A stretch of 64,000 nucleotides of DNA, taken from NCBI GenBank assembly GCA_009792885.1, contig WMCF01000030.1:8937482-9001481 (forward strand), given 5' to 3'. The stretch is from Eremophila alpestris peregrina (Eukaryota > Chordata > Aves > Passeriformes > Alaudidae). The notes below the pieces were generated by a model. The model saw only the letters and a program-made list of their open reading frames with translations. It searched no databases and was not told the origin of the DNA. Below, piece after piece: positions 25,466 through 38,200 of the stretch (position 1 is the first letter of the stretch; the number at the start of each line of letters is the position of its first letter). The translations under genes and the position numbers were made by a program.

Positions 25466-25545
25466 CCGTGGCCGCTCCCTGCCCGGCTGAGCACAGCCCG
25501 CACCGCCCCGACACCCGGCGGCTCAGGAAACTCCCTGCGATGCAG
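25378..25545. promoter_or_regulatory. CpG-rich patch with hexamer repeat
   Basis: About 17 CpG sites fall in 165 bases, enclosing six perfect TCCCTG units. The patch may be a small CpG island or merely a GC-rich minisatellite that has kept its CpGs. No start codon with a good donor is visible on either strand. Confidence 0.4.
25429..25464 (+). repeat. (TCCCTG)6 tandem repeat
   Basis: Six uninterrupted hexamer units, followed by diverged CCCTGCCCG units. Because the unit is six bases, every frame reads as a dipeptide repeat (Gly-Gln and Asp-Arg types on the minus strand). This explains the open frames across it without invoking a gene. Confidence 0.9.
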
Positions 25546-28500
25546 CTGTGACACCAGCTTCTTGTACAAACTGCACAAACTTTCCATTCGCAGGGGAAAT
25601 CTGAACAGTTTTTGGTTACCTCTCAGCTAAGCTTCAGCTCCAAACTTAGCAACGATAAAATACATTTTTAAAAACCACATTAAGTTCTTGCATCTACAAC
25701 ACTTCTTCCTAAGATCCACTTCTTCCTAAGATGACATCAATTCCACTTCTAAACTTTTCTGATGCTTAAAGCTGATTTCTCCACACAAAGAGAAGACAGC
25801 ATAGGTTCTAACCAGCAGCTGCTTTTCACCTTTTAATGGCTGTGGAGGATGCTGCATTCCAGGAGCTGCTGTGTTACACTTTATGCCCCAGCATTACTAT
25901 CACGGTGAAGTCTCTGTGTTGTAATTCCTCTGTACTTAGAGTCTTAAAAGGCCACAAGTTTGCATACTTGAAATTTGTGATACATTTTCTTCCCAGCATA
26001 TGCCTACCCCCTTGGGACACAAGAGTTTTTGTTAAGGACCAGCTTGTGAAAATGAAATTAAATCACTGAACTCTGACCATTAATGCAGAGTGTGTTCCAC
26101 ACTAGCCTATAGCAACAGAATAGCCTGACAGTCAGCATGAGGTGGGGATAAAAACACCAGCAAGTAAACCTTGGGATAACTCAAACTATTCACTTGAAAT
26201 ACGTGAATATCAATCCATCTTGCTCATTTTCATATTCCTTCTGTCTCTCCTAATTTAACATGTACTTTTTTTTCCCCTTCAAAAGAGCTAGGTAGCAAAC
26301 ACAAACACTGAATTTTCATATCAGACAAAAAAAACAAGTTTTGAATGTCATGTCCAGACAGGAGAGAAACATGTTCAATACCAGGGCAGCTATCATATAT
26401 AATGACTCAGCAGAAACAACATTATTCCACTAATTATTACACCCCCCAAGATCCATGCTAAAACCAGGTTGCCTCACAATGAAAAAAACTTTTATCTCTA
26501 TCTGCACTCACAGATTGCTGTTCCTCATTTCTTCCTAGATATAGAAATAGTAAATACTATGAAATTTTGGCGTACATCCCCCTATTTCCACCTTTGTGAA
26601 CAATCAGTTTCATATTATTTGTGGATGTGAACAGGTTGAGTCCTTACCACTGTGCTTGGAAAACATACAAACCTAAAAGTATATATCCAAGTTTGACCTT
26701 CTCTTAGAGATAGATTTATTGACCTTATCAACTCTTCCCATCCCCCAATGCAAAAAACAATACAGCTTAACCTTCAGATGAAACTTCCTCTCCAAGACTC
26801 CATTCACAATATTTCTTCTTAGGAATTCCTCTGTCTTAATTCAGTTAATTCTTCCTCCTACTCACACTTCCTTTATTTTAGGGGTAGTGAATGGAACTGC
26901 ATTTGCCACCATAATTCAGCAGAACTTCAGCAGCTTTGGGCAAGGGAGTGGGACAAGAGCATCCTGCCACCCCTATGTGTGTCCAAGAGCAATGGTGCTG
27001 ACAAATGATTAGCTGATATCATATTGCTCTTATTTTCAGTCTTGTAAAAAAGACCTCTCAAATTATAACAAATTTTATTCAGCTGAAGTTTTAATATTTC
27101 TCTGTATCTCATCAGCCCTGGCATTAATATGATATTGTGGTGATTTAACCCAGGAGTGTGGGAATTGCTGAGGGATGTGCTTATTTTTCTAACAGAAGTT
27201 CAGGCATGCTATTATTAGCAATCTCTGGTATGTCATCAATGTCAAAGGCCAAATACTTTCTTGAAATGTTTAGGAATCAAGTGTGTTCTGAATCTGAGTC
27301 TGTTCTCTGCCACTCACATGTACACACAGCAGCATGCTGAAAAAGACTCCATCTTGCCAGAATGCTCCTGAGCACTCTCAGTGCATCTGTTTTGATGGTA
27401 TTTAGGTTCTCAACGGGAGAATATTGACTTCAGAGAGCACACTAACCTTGCCAGCCAGTATTTCATAAACACTGGACCTGGGAGCCTGAACTTTACCTAT
27501 TTCAGGGACCACTTTACACCACATGCAGCTCCTTGCATACATATGTGGACCTGCCAGTTTAGCACCTCAATAACACTCAGCCACCTGCCTTAGCATGTCA
27601 CCAAGAACACACAAATAAAACACACAGGGGATAGTGACATAAAATTCTTCAAGGATTTGTATCATTAGATAGATCAAGAAGAGGGTGTTCCTGACGACTC
27701 CCAAGATCTGTCTCTGAGTGCAGCATAGATCTACCACATCACTCTGAGATTTGGCTCTTAACAGCTCTGTGCTTCCTCACACACTTTTGGATTAAACTTG
27801 CTCTGTCACATTTTATGAAGAGAAAGATGTGGAATGTGAAACTCAAACCTGACAGAATTAGCCAGTCTTTCATGTAAAACTGGCAATAGATTTGTCAACC
27901 AAAAATTTTCTTGTCTTTGTCATCAGGGTCATTTATAGAAAATACGATGGCGATTGCAAGTCCAAGCCTTTTCTTTCCCAAGGAAAGGGTTAAGTAATAT
28001 GATTATTTCATTAGAAGCAGTGGCCATCTGTTATGCTTTATAAAAAGACTGGCAAACAATGTTAAAAACATCCATTACATGCAATGGAGAAGAGAAAAAT
28101 ATGTTTATTTAGCAAATGTTAATGTTTCTGAAAGATGTTTGATTAGAGTCTGGAATTTATCATCATTTGCTAGAGCTCAGGCTAGAAGCCTAGCATCATC
28201 AACACATACTGTCAACAGGCATTAGCAAACAGTTTCATCTTCAGGTGAAAAAAAACAGGTATTAAGCTCTTCCAACTACATCACTAGGTGTATCTTCCTC
28301 CACAAAACATATATAGGCTTTTTTACATCCTCTTCCAAGAAATATCTCTCCAATCTCCTAGTAATTTTTTTCCTGTGTAGTATAAAAGACTTAAAAAATG
28401 TCTTTAGAAACAAAAAGATGGGAGAGCTTTCTAGCAGAAACAAATCTTTATACCTTCACAGGAAGATTTAATGCAAGAAAGAGTAATGTGAAAGAAAAAG

Positions 28501-31500
28501 AAAACTGAAATGATTCATTAATAAATAAAAGGCAATGTCAAAAAATGCAAAACTGAAAGTAAGCCATGGTTGCTATTTTGATTGTTTGCTTCTCAACAAA
28601 TATGTAAATACTTTAAAAAACCCCAAACCACCCGATAGTGGAGCTTGTCTGCTGCTGCTGTGGCTGCCAGATATCATCATGGATATTCTAATGGGAGAAG
28701 AGAGAATAATGTTAAATTGTAACCAAGGTTTTCGGGGTATTTCGATTTGAAGGAAATACACTTTGTTCTTCAGCCCTCCCATAAGAACAGCTGCATTTCA
28801 ATACTGTTTTCTTTGCACTGACCTTCGGAGTAGCCTGAATGGTTTTCTTCTTGTTTTGGTGCCGTTTTGCTACAGCATTACTTCAAGAAAGCAATGGCTT
28901 TTGTGAGCCATACCTTTGTTAAAATGTGTATACATATATACACAAAAAGCTCCATTTGAACCAAAGAGTAATGTCCACTGGTTGGTTCATGCATAATGCA
29001 GTATTTCCCCAAAATCAGAAGCGAGTGAGAGAAGCAATCAGGGGCATAGCAGGGGTATATATAATGGGAAAAACCTTCCCACATGCATTTTATTCTATAT
29101 TTGCTGGCAAAAAAAAAAAAAAAAGTTGCATATAGCAGGTAAAAGGGTTGAAGCCAAGCTCTTCCATTTGACTAAATTTGAAGTCATAGGGATTTAAAAA
29201 TTTTAGGACAAATTTCTCCCAGTAGGAATCTACCTGCTCATGGGTTGGTTTAGAACACCTCCAGAGCATTACCATGCCACACCTTGAGGAGAGTTTGTCC
29301 TGTGCAGGTCCTGACTGAGAGATCCTTGCTGAGGAATGACACACAGCAGGCCAGGAACTGCAGGACCCTGCACACATGGCTGAGAAGAGCAGTTTTGTGA
29401 TCACCGTCTTTGGAGCACGTTACTGCTTTCTGATGCCTTCTGAATTTCATATTACTCATTGCCCACTTGTGACTTATATCTACCTGTCTTGAAACACATA
29501 AAAATTGCTATAAGATTTTGTTTCCTCCCAGACTTAGCAATAATTAAACATAGCAGGTTTTAATATTTGAATCCAGTTCAAGGGAATGAGGATACACTGG
29601 AGACCATGGGGAGGGACACGTGCTTTGTGAATGAAAACAGCACATGGAAATGCTTTTATCCCATCAGCAAAGGCACTGAGGTTGCTCCAACACAGCTGCA
29701 GCTGTTGGAGAAGAGTGTGAAGGCTAGGATGAATTCATGGTTGGGCCCAAATGGGACAAGGGTCCTGCTCTCTTTCCAAGGAAGATCACTGAGGAAGAAC
29801 AAACTGTTCACTGTATTGTCCATCCATCTCTATTCCCGAATTTTCCAGGAATATAATGCCAAGCCATAACCAATTTTGGCCCCATCTGTGCCCATGAGTC
29901 ATTAACTTCTGCAAAGTATCTCACATCTTGTTACCATTTTACATGCCACAACCATTTAATTAACCCCATACAATGCTTGAGTGAGCAGCTATAACTACAC
30001 AGAAATCTGGAGCACAAACAACAATTCCCAACACACAGAGCACAGGAGCAGTACCATCTCCTGTCACTGGGACAATATATATTCTTGGTCATCTGTCTCA
30101 GAGAACATTCAAAGACTACTATAACTGAGATGCTACTCTGTGGGATAATGAGGCGTTGCCATTCCTTACAGTTCTGTCACAAGGCTTAGGCTATTTGATC
30201 TTTTCTGTGAAGCCTCAGCTCCAGATACCAAGTCATTATGTGAGAACTGAAGATTTATTTTCTTTTTTAAAAGGGATTTAGCCTTTAGACTGTTACAGAG
30301 AGAGAGCTGACAGTCTGACCTGAATATAACCCCTACAATTTGAAAGCCAGAGGCTAGAAAAAAGGAATGCAGAATTGTCTTTAACATGTTATGATTTTTA
30401 ACCTAAAATATTATGATTGTGAAAGAGGTGGAGTCTGGCAGGAGGTTAATGCTTTTTGAAAGCTACAGGTACGAAAAGACCTCATTTTGTGCATATGCCA
30501 GCCTAGGCAGAGAGCTCCTAGAAGAGATAATATGTCATGCTGCAAAGCTCCCTTCCTATGCAGAGGAGGTTGTGCAAAGCATGCTAACTTTCAGGTTAAA
30601 TACCTGTTACTTTAAACAGCCTGCTGACTCCATGGCATTCAGCAGTTTTAGCTCAGGCTTTGCAACCTCTTTAAGTGGAAGGGGCTGCAGAAATCTTTGT
30701 TTCTGAAGAAAACCCACAAACTATCCTGTTTCCCACACGTGGTTGCTGTTTGGAAGGGCAGATATAAAAAAGACACTGACCACACTGATCCTGAATGCAT
30801 TGCCTTTTGGAAAAAGCAGGTAATTGAACAGTCAACATTATCAGCATTCTAAGACACTCATTACCTGCCCTGCTGGCTTACCCTGTAGCCCACCGCTGAC
30901 AATCACCACGTGTGCACACATTTCTGGAGGTTACATTTTTCCTTTTTTAAGCCAGTATTACACAGAGCACACGAACAACAACAGACAGCTCTGGGCACAT
31001 AAGGGAAGCAGCCAGATGATAAGGGCAGGAGAGCAACTTTGGCCTTGCTGGCTGGTTTGCCAGGAGGTGATGGGTGCCAGTGGGTGCCCCACAGGAGCAA
31101 AGAAGGGCAGCTATGCCCAGGGAAAGCTGCTCTTCCTGGCTGGGTCCCTCACCTTTGTGCCACTTCATGCCACATCACTCAGCAGTTGGAGCAGACAAGA
31201 AGTCCCTTTTCCCAAAGGTCTTGCCTTGACCTCCTTCCCAGTGTTTCTTTTTCTCCCAATGCTTCCCCTTGGAGCAGCACCCTGATCCCACTCCACTTAG
31301 TCCTCCATGAGATGGCTTTTGCCTGCAACTGCTGGAATGATCTAAAAAGTGAGGCAATTGTTCTCTTAACTCTAATTAAAACACTGCAGTTTAGAAACCT
31401 CTGGGCTTCTTATCCTACTTCTTCATTTTATTTTTATTTCAACTCCCACTGCAATACCAAACTGCAAAATTACAGATTAATAGGGAGCCTTGGATGAATT

Positions 31501-33059
31501 AATGAGGCAAAATGGGCCCCAGTCACTACATGGTTAAAAAACCTGGGTCCCGTGGCAGCAGTATTGATAGCCTTCAATTCCATCTAAAAAAGGGTAACAA
31601 GCAGGAAAGATATGTTAACAGAGTTTTATATACATATGTATAGAAAGCAAGCAATTAAAGTAGAGCTGTTAAATAATCAGATATAAGAGTTATAAAAGTA
31701 GTGTGTGCATGTAAGGATGCTTGCAGATATGCAATCTTATTATTATGGTAATACCTCCCATTATCCAGTGTACTGAGAGGCAGAGAATAAACAGCAAGAA
31801 ACCCCTTGATTGCATCCAAGCTTTTCCACTCAGACTACAAAATTCACAATTTCCTGGCACTGCCTCAAATCAAATCCTATCACTTCAAATGCAGTAGCAG
31901 ACTGATACACATGTTGTTGCTTATTTTTATAGTGAAAATACTGAGTATATCACTCCAGAAGCCTTCTATTAAATGCTTTAATAAATTAAATAATTAAGTA
32001 AATATAATCAGATAAATCCAACCTTGATGTCAGTAATATGAAGATAGATTTGTAAACAATGAGAACTATGCAGCTGCTGCAAGAAAGCTGTCTCACAAAT
32101 TGATTTAGAGGGGGAAATTACAGGCACATGTAACTACCATGTTGCATCAGAAACAGATTATGAGAACCCACAAATTCTAAAAATTGTTCAGTTGGTGAAG
32201 TCAGGAATTTCAGGCTAAATACATTATCTCCAGACAATGACTGACTCTTTTGCCTTAAAAACTTAACTTCATTTGGGCTCAAGAGGCTTATAAACTCTTG
32301 CATCCTTTCAGCTACCTCAATTCTCACCACGAGCTCTACAGAGGAACCTGGTTGCTCAGCATTTCCCCTGTGGTTGGGTTCTTATGGCAGGTCTTCTTTG
32401 CTCCATGGAACCTGATCCATGTACCTTGCTGTTCAAGTTACTGGGGACTTGAATTGGGGTCGACCAGGGAAGGTTTACCCAGGTCATGGCAAGAAGCAAC
32501 ATTGGAGGAGTGCAATATATTGGAAGCAGTGCTATGCTCCAGCTAAATGTGACAACACTGGCTCTGAGTTCAAGCTCCCCACAAGATTTGCCAGCTCAGG
32601 TCAGGCACACACCCCCGAGTCCTGAGTGTGCAGAGAGCCAACTCAGATGTCTCTGCTCAGGCAGCACAGGTGCCTAAAGAAGCTACTAGAAAACTGCCCA
32701 CCTTGAGTAGCTGCTTAGGAGAGTTTTCTCTCCAAATGACTGCATGCATCCTACTACAGCCCTGTGCACGATGTCAGCACAAGACAAAAGCATTTCACAC
32801 TGTAAGGCTAAAGCTGAGAAGATATTTTGTTTTTCAAAACTAAATTCAGGTCCTGCTGAATGCTCAGAAGACAAGGCCTAAGGGAAAGGATGAAGTAAAC
32901 AGTATTAAGAAAGTAGATCAAAAACTCTCAAAATTTTGATGACACCTATTGTGCATGTAAGAGACAGGGAGAAAGAGGAAGCAGAAAAAAAATTAACATC
33001 AGTATTTCTGGCCACTATTGCTTTTTTTAGTAAATCAAGCTCTGCTCATTGAAATGCTT
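25546..33059. other. Gene-free span, 7.5 kb
   Basis: No gene is supported. It contains a 17-base tandem duplication (25700-25732) and an A run (29109-29124). At 30824-31497 a GC-richer patch has two overlapping ~150-codon frames in different phases, which indicates composition and not coding. The stretch near 27925-28070 looks unusually non-degenerate and could be a conserved element, but this cannot be judged without an alignment. Confidence 0.55.
25700..25732 (+). repeat. Tandem duplication, two copies of CACTTCTTCCTAAGAT
   Basis: Two identical 16-base copies with period 17, the second beginning at 25717. Perfect identity points to a recent slippage event. Confidence 0.9.
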
Positions 33060-33190
33060 TGTGATCTGCTAAGCACCTAATACCCTCTCAGCCTTCCTTC
33101 ATGGTCCCTGTGCTAGCAGTATCTCATTTATAGCCTCGTAAGGTGCTTTGAGCCATAACAAATATGAAAGGTGCTATACAAAACACTATT
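33060..33190 (+). mobile_element. Possible ancient SINE/LINE tail remnant
   Basis: The core at 33137-33182 (GTAAGGTGCTTTGAG, then ATGAAAGGTGCTATA) resembles the amniote repeat tail of the form 'TAAAGCGCTTTGAG...GATGAAAGGCGCTATATAA'. That tail is shared by several old SINEs and CR1/L3-type LINEs. The similarity is recalled, not searched, and the left boundary is arbitrary. If right, it dates to before the bird radiation. Confidence 0.5.
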
Positions 33191-34633
33191 CTATTCTCTC
33201 ATATCCTAGTTAACTTTCAAACCCAAAATACTGCACTTGGATGCACACATGCAGCTTTGGCTGTAGCCATTGGGAGTTTTCTGCCTGTGTCTGCAGGGAT
33301 AACATGGACCTTTATGCTCTCAAACTGCTCAGATACTGGTGGTGAGGAGGATGGGGGTGGGGTCCTTTCCCCTTGGAGTAATCTATAAAAAATTCCTTCA
33401 TCATACTGCATCCATTTGAAACCACTAAATGTTCATATCCGCAGCAGTCCTGTGGGTCACCTGCCATGGAAAAAAAATTTCCCTGGACAAAAAGGTCTTA
33501 AAATATTTTATTACAGAAATATACTTTTTAGGCCTTAAAACAGATTAAATATATGAGAATTCCTAGAAGTCGATATTGTTCCCCTCAGGGATGCCAGACT
33601 TTATTTACAAAGCTTATATATTGCTATAGCGAGGAGTTTTCATGGATGAAAGCTGCTCAGGGCATTATGATGGATAGGTGGATGGCAGTGAATGGGAAAA
33701 AAAGCACATAGAATCTCCACCTGGCTGAATGGCATTAGGATTCCCCACGGGAGTCTCTGCATATGAGGATGCAGGGTTTTTCTCTACTGTTTGCTCTAAC
33801 AATGACATACATACATACAAAAATGAAATCACTCACAGCACTCAATAATTTATTTGCTTCATCCTGGCCATGAATGTGCTGGAATAATAAACCACCATAT
33901 GGGTGACAGTAGAGTCACTACTAGTGATTCCACACCATTATAGCTTTGCAATAAGATAGCTTAATCTTTGTTTCTTTTGAAAGATCGAAAGCATTGCACA
34001 CATATAGCCCTGCTTTAGAATAATATTTTCTGTTGCCTGCTTTTCCCTTTTAAAAAGGATCAACGAATACTTTTTCTTAACAGCTACACTCTAAAGGGCA
34101 GAAGTAAATCTAGCAGAACAAGGATTCCTAATTCTAAAGATGCTAATGGCAGATACTCACATGTGCATAAATAATTAATTGCTTTCTTGTTAACAAGTCC
34201 AGGTTTTTTATTCTTTTTTTGTGACCCCAAGGGTTGTTTTTCTCTATGAGAAACAGAAATATTTAGGATTGTATCTTCCTAGTCCATGACTAATTTATAG
34301 GCTCTCGTGGCGTCAGGTGCAAAGATTCAAGATTCAATTTGTCACCCCAGGCAATTCCCACTTTAAAAGATGGTGCAGGTATTCTGCAGAAATAAATGAA
34401 GGAAAACATTAATGCTGTAAAACCAACAGTAGTATCCCCTATGGAGGTCATATCTTTCAAATTCATAGAGACACATGAAGATATTGAATGTCTTTTGTAT
34501 TGGTCTGGAAAGACCATAAAGCCCTCTAATGATCTCCTACAGAAAAAAAATAAAGAGAATTAACACCACATTTTTTTATGCTGAACAGTATCAGCTACAG
34601 CTGGCTGGGTTTTTTCTGGCCTGCTTTTTTCCA

Positions 34634-34767
34634 GTATTTTGTTTGTTGTTTTGTTTCAGTTTTGGTGGGGGTTTTTTTTGGTTTTTGGTTTATTTGTTTG
34701 TTTTGTTTGTTTGTTTGTTTTGGGTGGGTTTGGGGTTTTTTTTTGTTTTGTTTTTGGGGGGTTTTTT
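34634..34767 (+). repeat. G/T-rich low-complexity tract with (TTTG)n
   Basis: About 130 bases are almost free of A and C, mixing TTTG units, T runs and G runs. Frames across it read as Phe/Cys/Val/Leu-rich hydrophobic strings that could be mistaken for membrane proteins. They are artefacts of composition. Confidence 0.85.
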
Positions 34768-35149
34768 AACTTTTTTCAATTTGATTAGCATTTCCAAGCC
34801 TACAGCTCTATACAAAGATAACAACATTGAAATGGCATAAGAGAAGGAGTCTGACATCTAACAAGATAAAATTATTTTTCCCCATTTTTTTAACTTTTTC
34901 CAGCTAGATCACCAATCACATAAATATTTACTTTCTGTGTATATACAGCTCAATGGCTGCATTGTTAATAACTACAATTGTACTCAAACAAATGTGTCCT
35001 GTTAATAAGTCCCCACCTGCTTCCCCAATGTCTCCCTGGGACTGATTCTGGGGAAACCTTCTCGAGGGGGAGAGAGGAGCAAATGCAAAAGATGTCCTGA
35101 CCTCTGATCATGAACACCAGAGACTTACTTGGCTCAGAAATTCCAGAAT

Positions 35150-35250
35150 CAGATCAAACACTGAACCTCTTTGTTTTCCTTTCTGTAAAACGGGAGCACT
35201 TTGTACACATTTCCTTATGCTGAAAAATACTGTGCAAATGCAAGTTAATT
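35150..35250 (+). mobile_element. Possible MIR-like SINE remnant
   Basis: CTGAACCTCTTTGTTTTCCT then TTCTGTAAAACGGGAG (35161-35196) resembles the 'TTAACCTCTCTGTGCCTCAGTTTCCTCATCTGTAAAATGGG' end of MIR-type SINEs. Only the 3' part is recognisable. Boundaries are approximate and the match is from memory. Confidence 0.4.
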
Positions 35251-38200
35251 ACAGTGTAACTACTTGAATACTTCCAGGAGGATGACTGATTGTGGGGATT
35301 TAACAACATAAAGAATTCTGTGTATGAGACTTTCTATTTTAATCTCTTTTCCTCTTCAAAATTCATTGTAAGCACTTCCATGGAAAACCATACTACTGTA
35401 GAGAACAGTCATTCACTCTTAGGGCTTGCAAACTCACTATCTTAAGAAAATGCTGCTCACACAGCTTCAAGACATTTTTGTACTTTGCTTTGCTTCTTGA
35501 TTGCTTTCACTTGAATTTGGTATTTAATCTAAGAACTCAAGAAACCCTTAGAAAATAATGTTCTAATACTATTGAAAATAGGTGCTAGAACTTTCCAGAG
35601 AAAAACAGGTTACACATTAATATACACTTTTTACTGCTACTAATTTTGAAGAGTGATTAAGTATTTTAGATGTGTTTCCTCTTCAAAAACATTTGCAGTC
35701 TATGTGTGTAGGGATGGTATTTTATGTTCTTTAAATGTCAAGATAGTTCTGCACACTTTAGCATTATAATGACACCAAATTTAAGTCTTTAAAGGAGAGA
35801 TTTATCTCACATTTTAAATATTGAAGTTAAAGGTTAAATCTAAGTACGTGAGCCTCTGCTATAATGCAGAAAGACACAAACCTCCAGAAGGCACGTATGA
35901 AAAGACTTATCCTTTAGAATTAACTACGAAACAATCTGTCATTTTGATTCATGGAGGTTAGCAAAGATAAATCCCCACTTTTAATTAGGTATCCAGGATG
36001 GATATCAGAAGAAAAAATAACAAGAAATAATATAAAACATATTAGTAATATGAATCTAACAAAAGACCTAACAGAGACCAAGCACAGTTTCCTCCGTTAA
36101 TGTTCAAGAGGAGGTAAGGCAGAAGTTATAACCATTTCTTAGAAAAGTTCTGGATTTAGAGGGAACAGTTTCCAGTGCCATTGTCCATAGCTAAAAAAAA
36201 AATCCAAACTCCAGATTAAAGAATCATCTCAAGAATCAGTGTTTAAAGGTATCATAAGATTCTTTCTCTTGTATTTTTTAGCCATTTAAAACTGAGATTT
36301 TTAGCTTTAGTCATGTTACTCATCCCAACAGCCATTTTCAGTTACCAAATGACATCTGTAGACTGCAGAAACCTCAGTGGGAGCTCTATCAATATGTGTT
36401 TAAGCTTAGAAGAAATTGTTCCCATCAATTTCTTTGTACTTAGGTCAAGAAATGTTGGTAGCATCCATATTAATGCAATATGGCAACTGCAGATAGCTGT
36501 TGAATTTTTTGAATGCCTGGCTCCACAAAGATTAAAATTGCTCTTTTTTAGCTTAAGATATTTCAAGTTCCATATGTCAAGGCAATTTCTATCACTCCAT
36601 ATTTCAGGGCATGAAATTTTTATTTTATGATGGTAAACATTAGGGTTTCAATAGCCTTATAGATCTGCTTTTCACAAAAGGATTCTATCCAAATTCTCGC
36701 CATTCATCTGAAACTTACAGTATATTTAGAAATGCAATTAAAATGTTTTTATGATTATGTACAGAGCACTTCTTTTGTTTAGTGACCTGAGTTGAAGGGA
36801 GCAAGACGGTTTTTATTACGAACATGGGCATGAAGTGAATATTTAATACCAAGAAAATAAACCTCTAAATAAGAGTCCAGACTGTCACTAAAACTTACAG
36901 GAGTGGATGGCATATAATGCAGCCTTTGAGAGGATATAAGAAATAACAAGACATTGGCAGACAAATAGACCAAGGAAGCTTCCTGGATATTTTCCACTAA
37001 TAAATTCTCTCAATTTTGGCAAGAGATATCTGTAATTTGTAAGTGGTTTTGATCTCAGGGAAACTTTTCTGCATTTCTGCAATGAGGGAAGACTTTCTAT
37101 ATGGGAGGCTGTGATATCAGTCCCTTTGGGTGGAAGGCCAGGATACAATCTGACACTCACACAGGGACTGGTACTGGTTTCAAAGATAGTTCTTATCCCT
37201 TCTTCTCAGAAACCAAGCAGAAAATCACAATGTTGTGCCTGACAACAGTAGAAAATATAAGGTCATAAACTGCTCCCTGTTTTGCTCAGATGCCAATTCC
37301 ACACAACACAACAGATGTTTTTCTCTCTCTCACCACTACCGGCTCTTACACCAGCTATCATAAAAGCAAGCACAGGAATTACACAGTGTACATGTTATTT
37401 GCACTTTTATTCTGCATACTTGTGATAGTGGGAACATATAATAAGGGAGAAAATTTTCTGGTTTCATTCAATAAAATAAACATTTTCCCCACTGAAATCA
37501 AACATTTCATAACAAAATTTTCCCTTTGAAACTAAAAACAAATATGCACCTAGCATTTCCATCTTCATATTATTGTGTATATTTTGCAGTAGTAAAAGAT
37601 GTACAGCAAGGAATCAAATGGGGAAAAATTCTAAACCTTTCCTTGTCCCACAGGGAGTTACTCCTCAGCCAGGCCAGCTTTTGAAAACAATATTTGATAG
37701 TATTCAAGGAATTTAAAAACATATCTGTATGGAGAAAGCTGATTTTTACTTGTAAAATAAATTAGCTGCAGACTAGCAAGGCTTTAAACAAAACATCAGG
37801 AGAGACATTGTTACCAGAGATGAAGTCCTGCCCAGCAGGTTACTCAACTACAAAGGCATACTTAAATTGTGCTTATCCCAGTTCCATGTGGGCTCCTGTG
37901 GAGAGATTCCTGGGGCTGCATACATGTGGAATTAATCAATCAGATAAAAACATCCACAGTTCTTAAAAAACATATTCTGTTCTCAATGTGTTTTTGGCAC
38001 AAATGTGCCAAAATATCATCCGTGATCCAGGTTACAAATTGGCTGGGATCTGCCCTCTAATGAAGATGCTTTGCTACCTCAGGTGTTCTACACATGGCCA
38101 AACAGCTTTTAACTACCTTCCCTCATTAGAGGATTATTATGGTCTGAGCTTTAACAATGCCATGGAAAACAGCTATTGAGGAACCTGTACTTGCTTGGCA

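Noticed and set aside
29567..29869. 100-codon plus-strand frame suspected of being a processed pseudogene
   Set aside because: I recognise no parent protein and there is no A tail or other retrocopy mark.
30824..31497. Two overlapping ~150-codon plus-strand frames
   Set aside because: They lie in different phases of the same GC-richer DNA, with open minus-strand frames as well. This indicates base composition and not coding.
31730..31775. ATTATTATGGTAATACCTCC resembling the end of an old reptile repeat
   Set aside because: The matching stretch is too short and the rest of the pattern is missing.
34529..34840. Hydrophobic 103-codon frame resembling a membrane protein
   Set aside because: Its Phe/Cys/Leu/Val strings come from the G/T-rich low-complexity tract.
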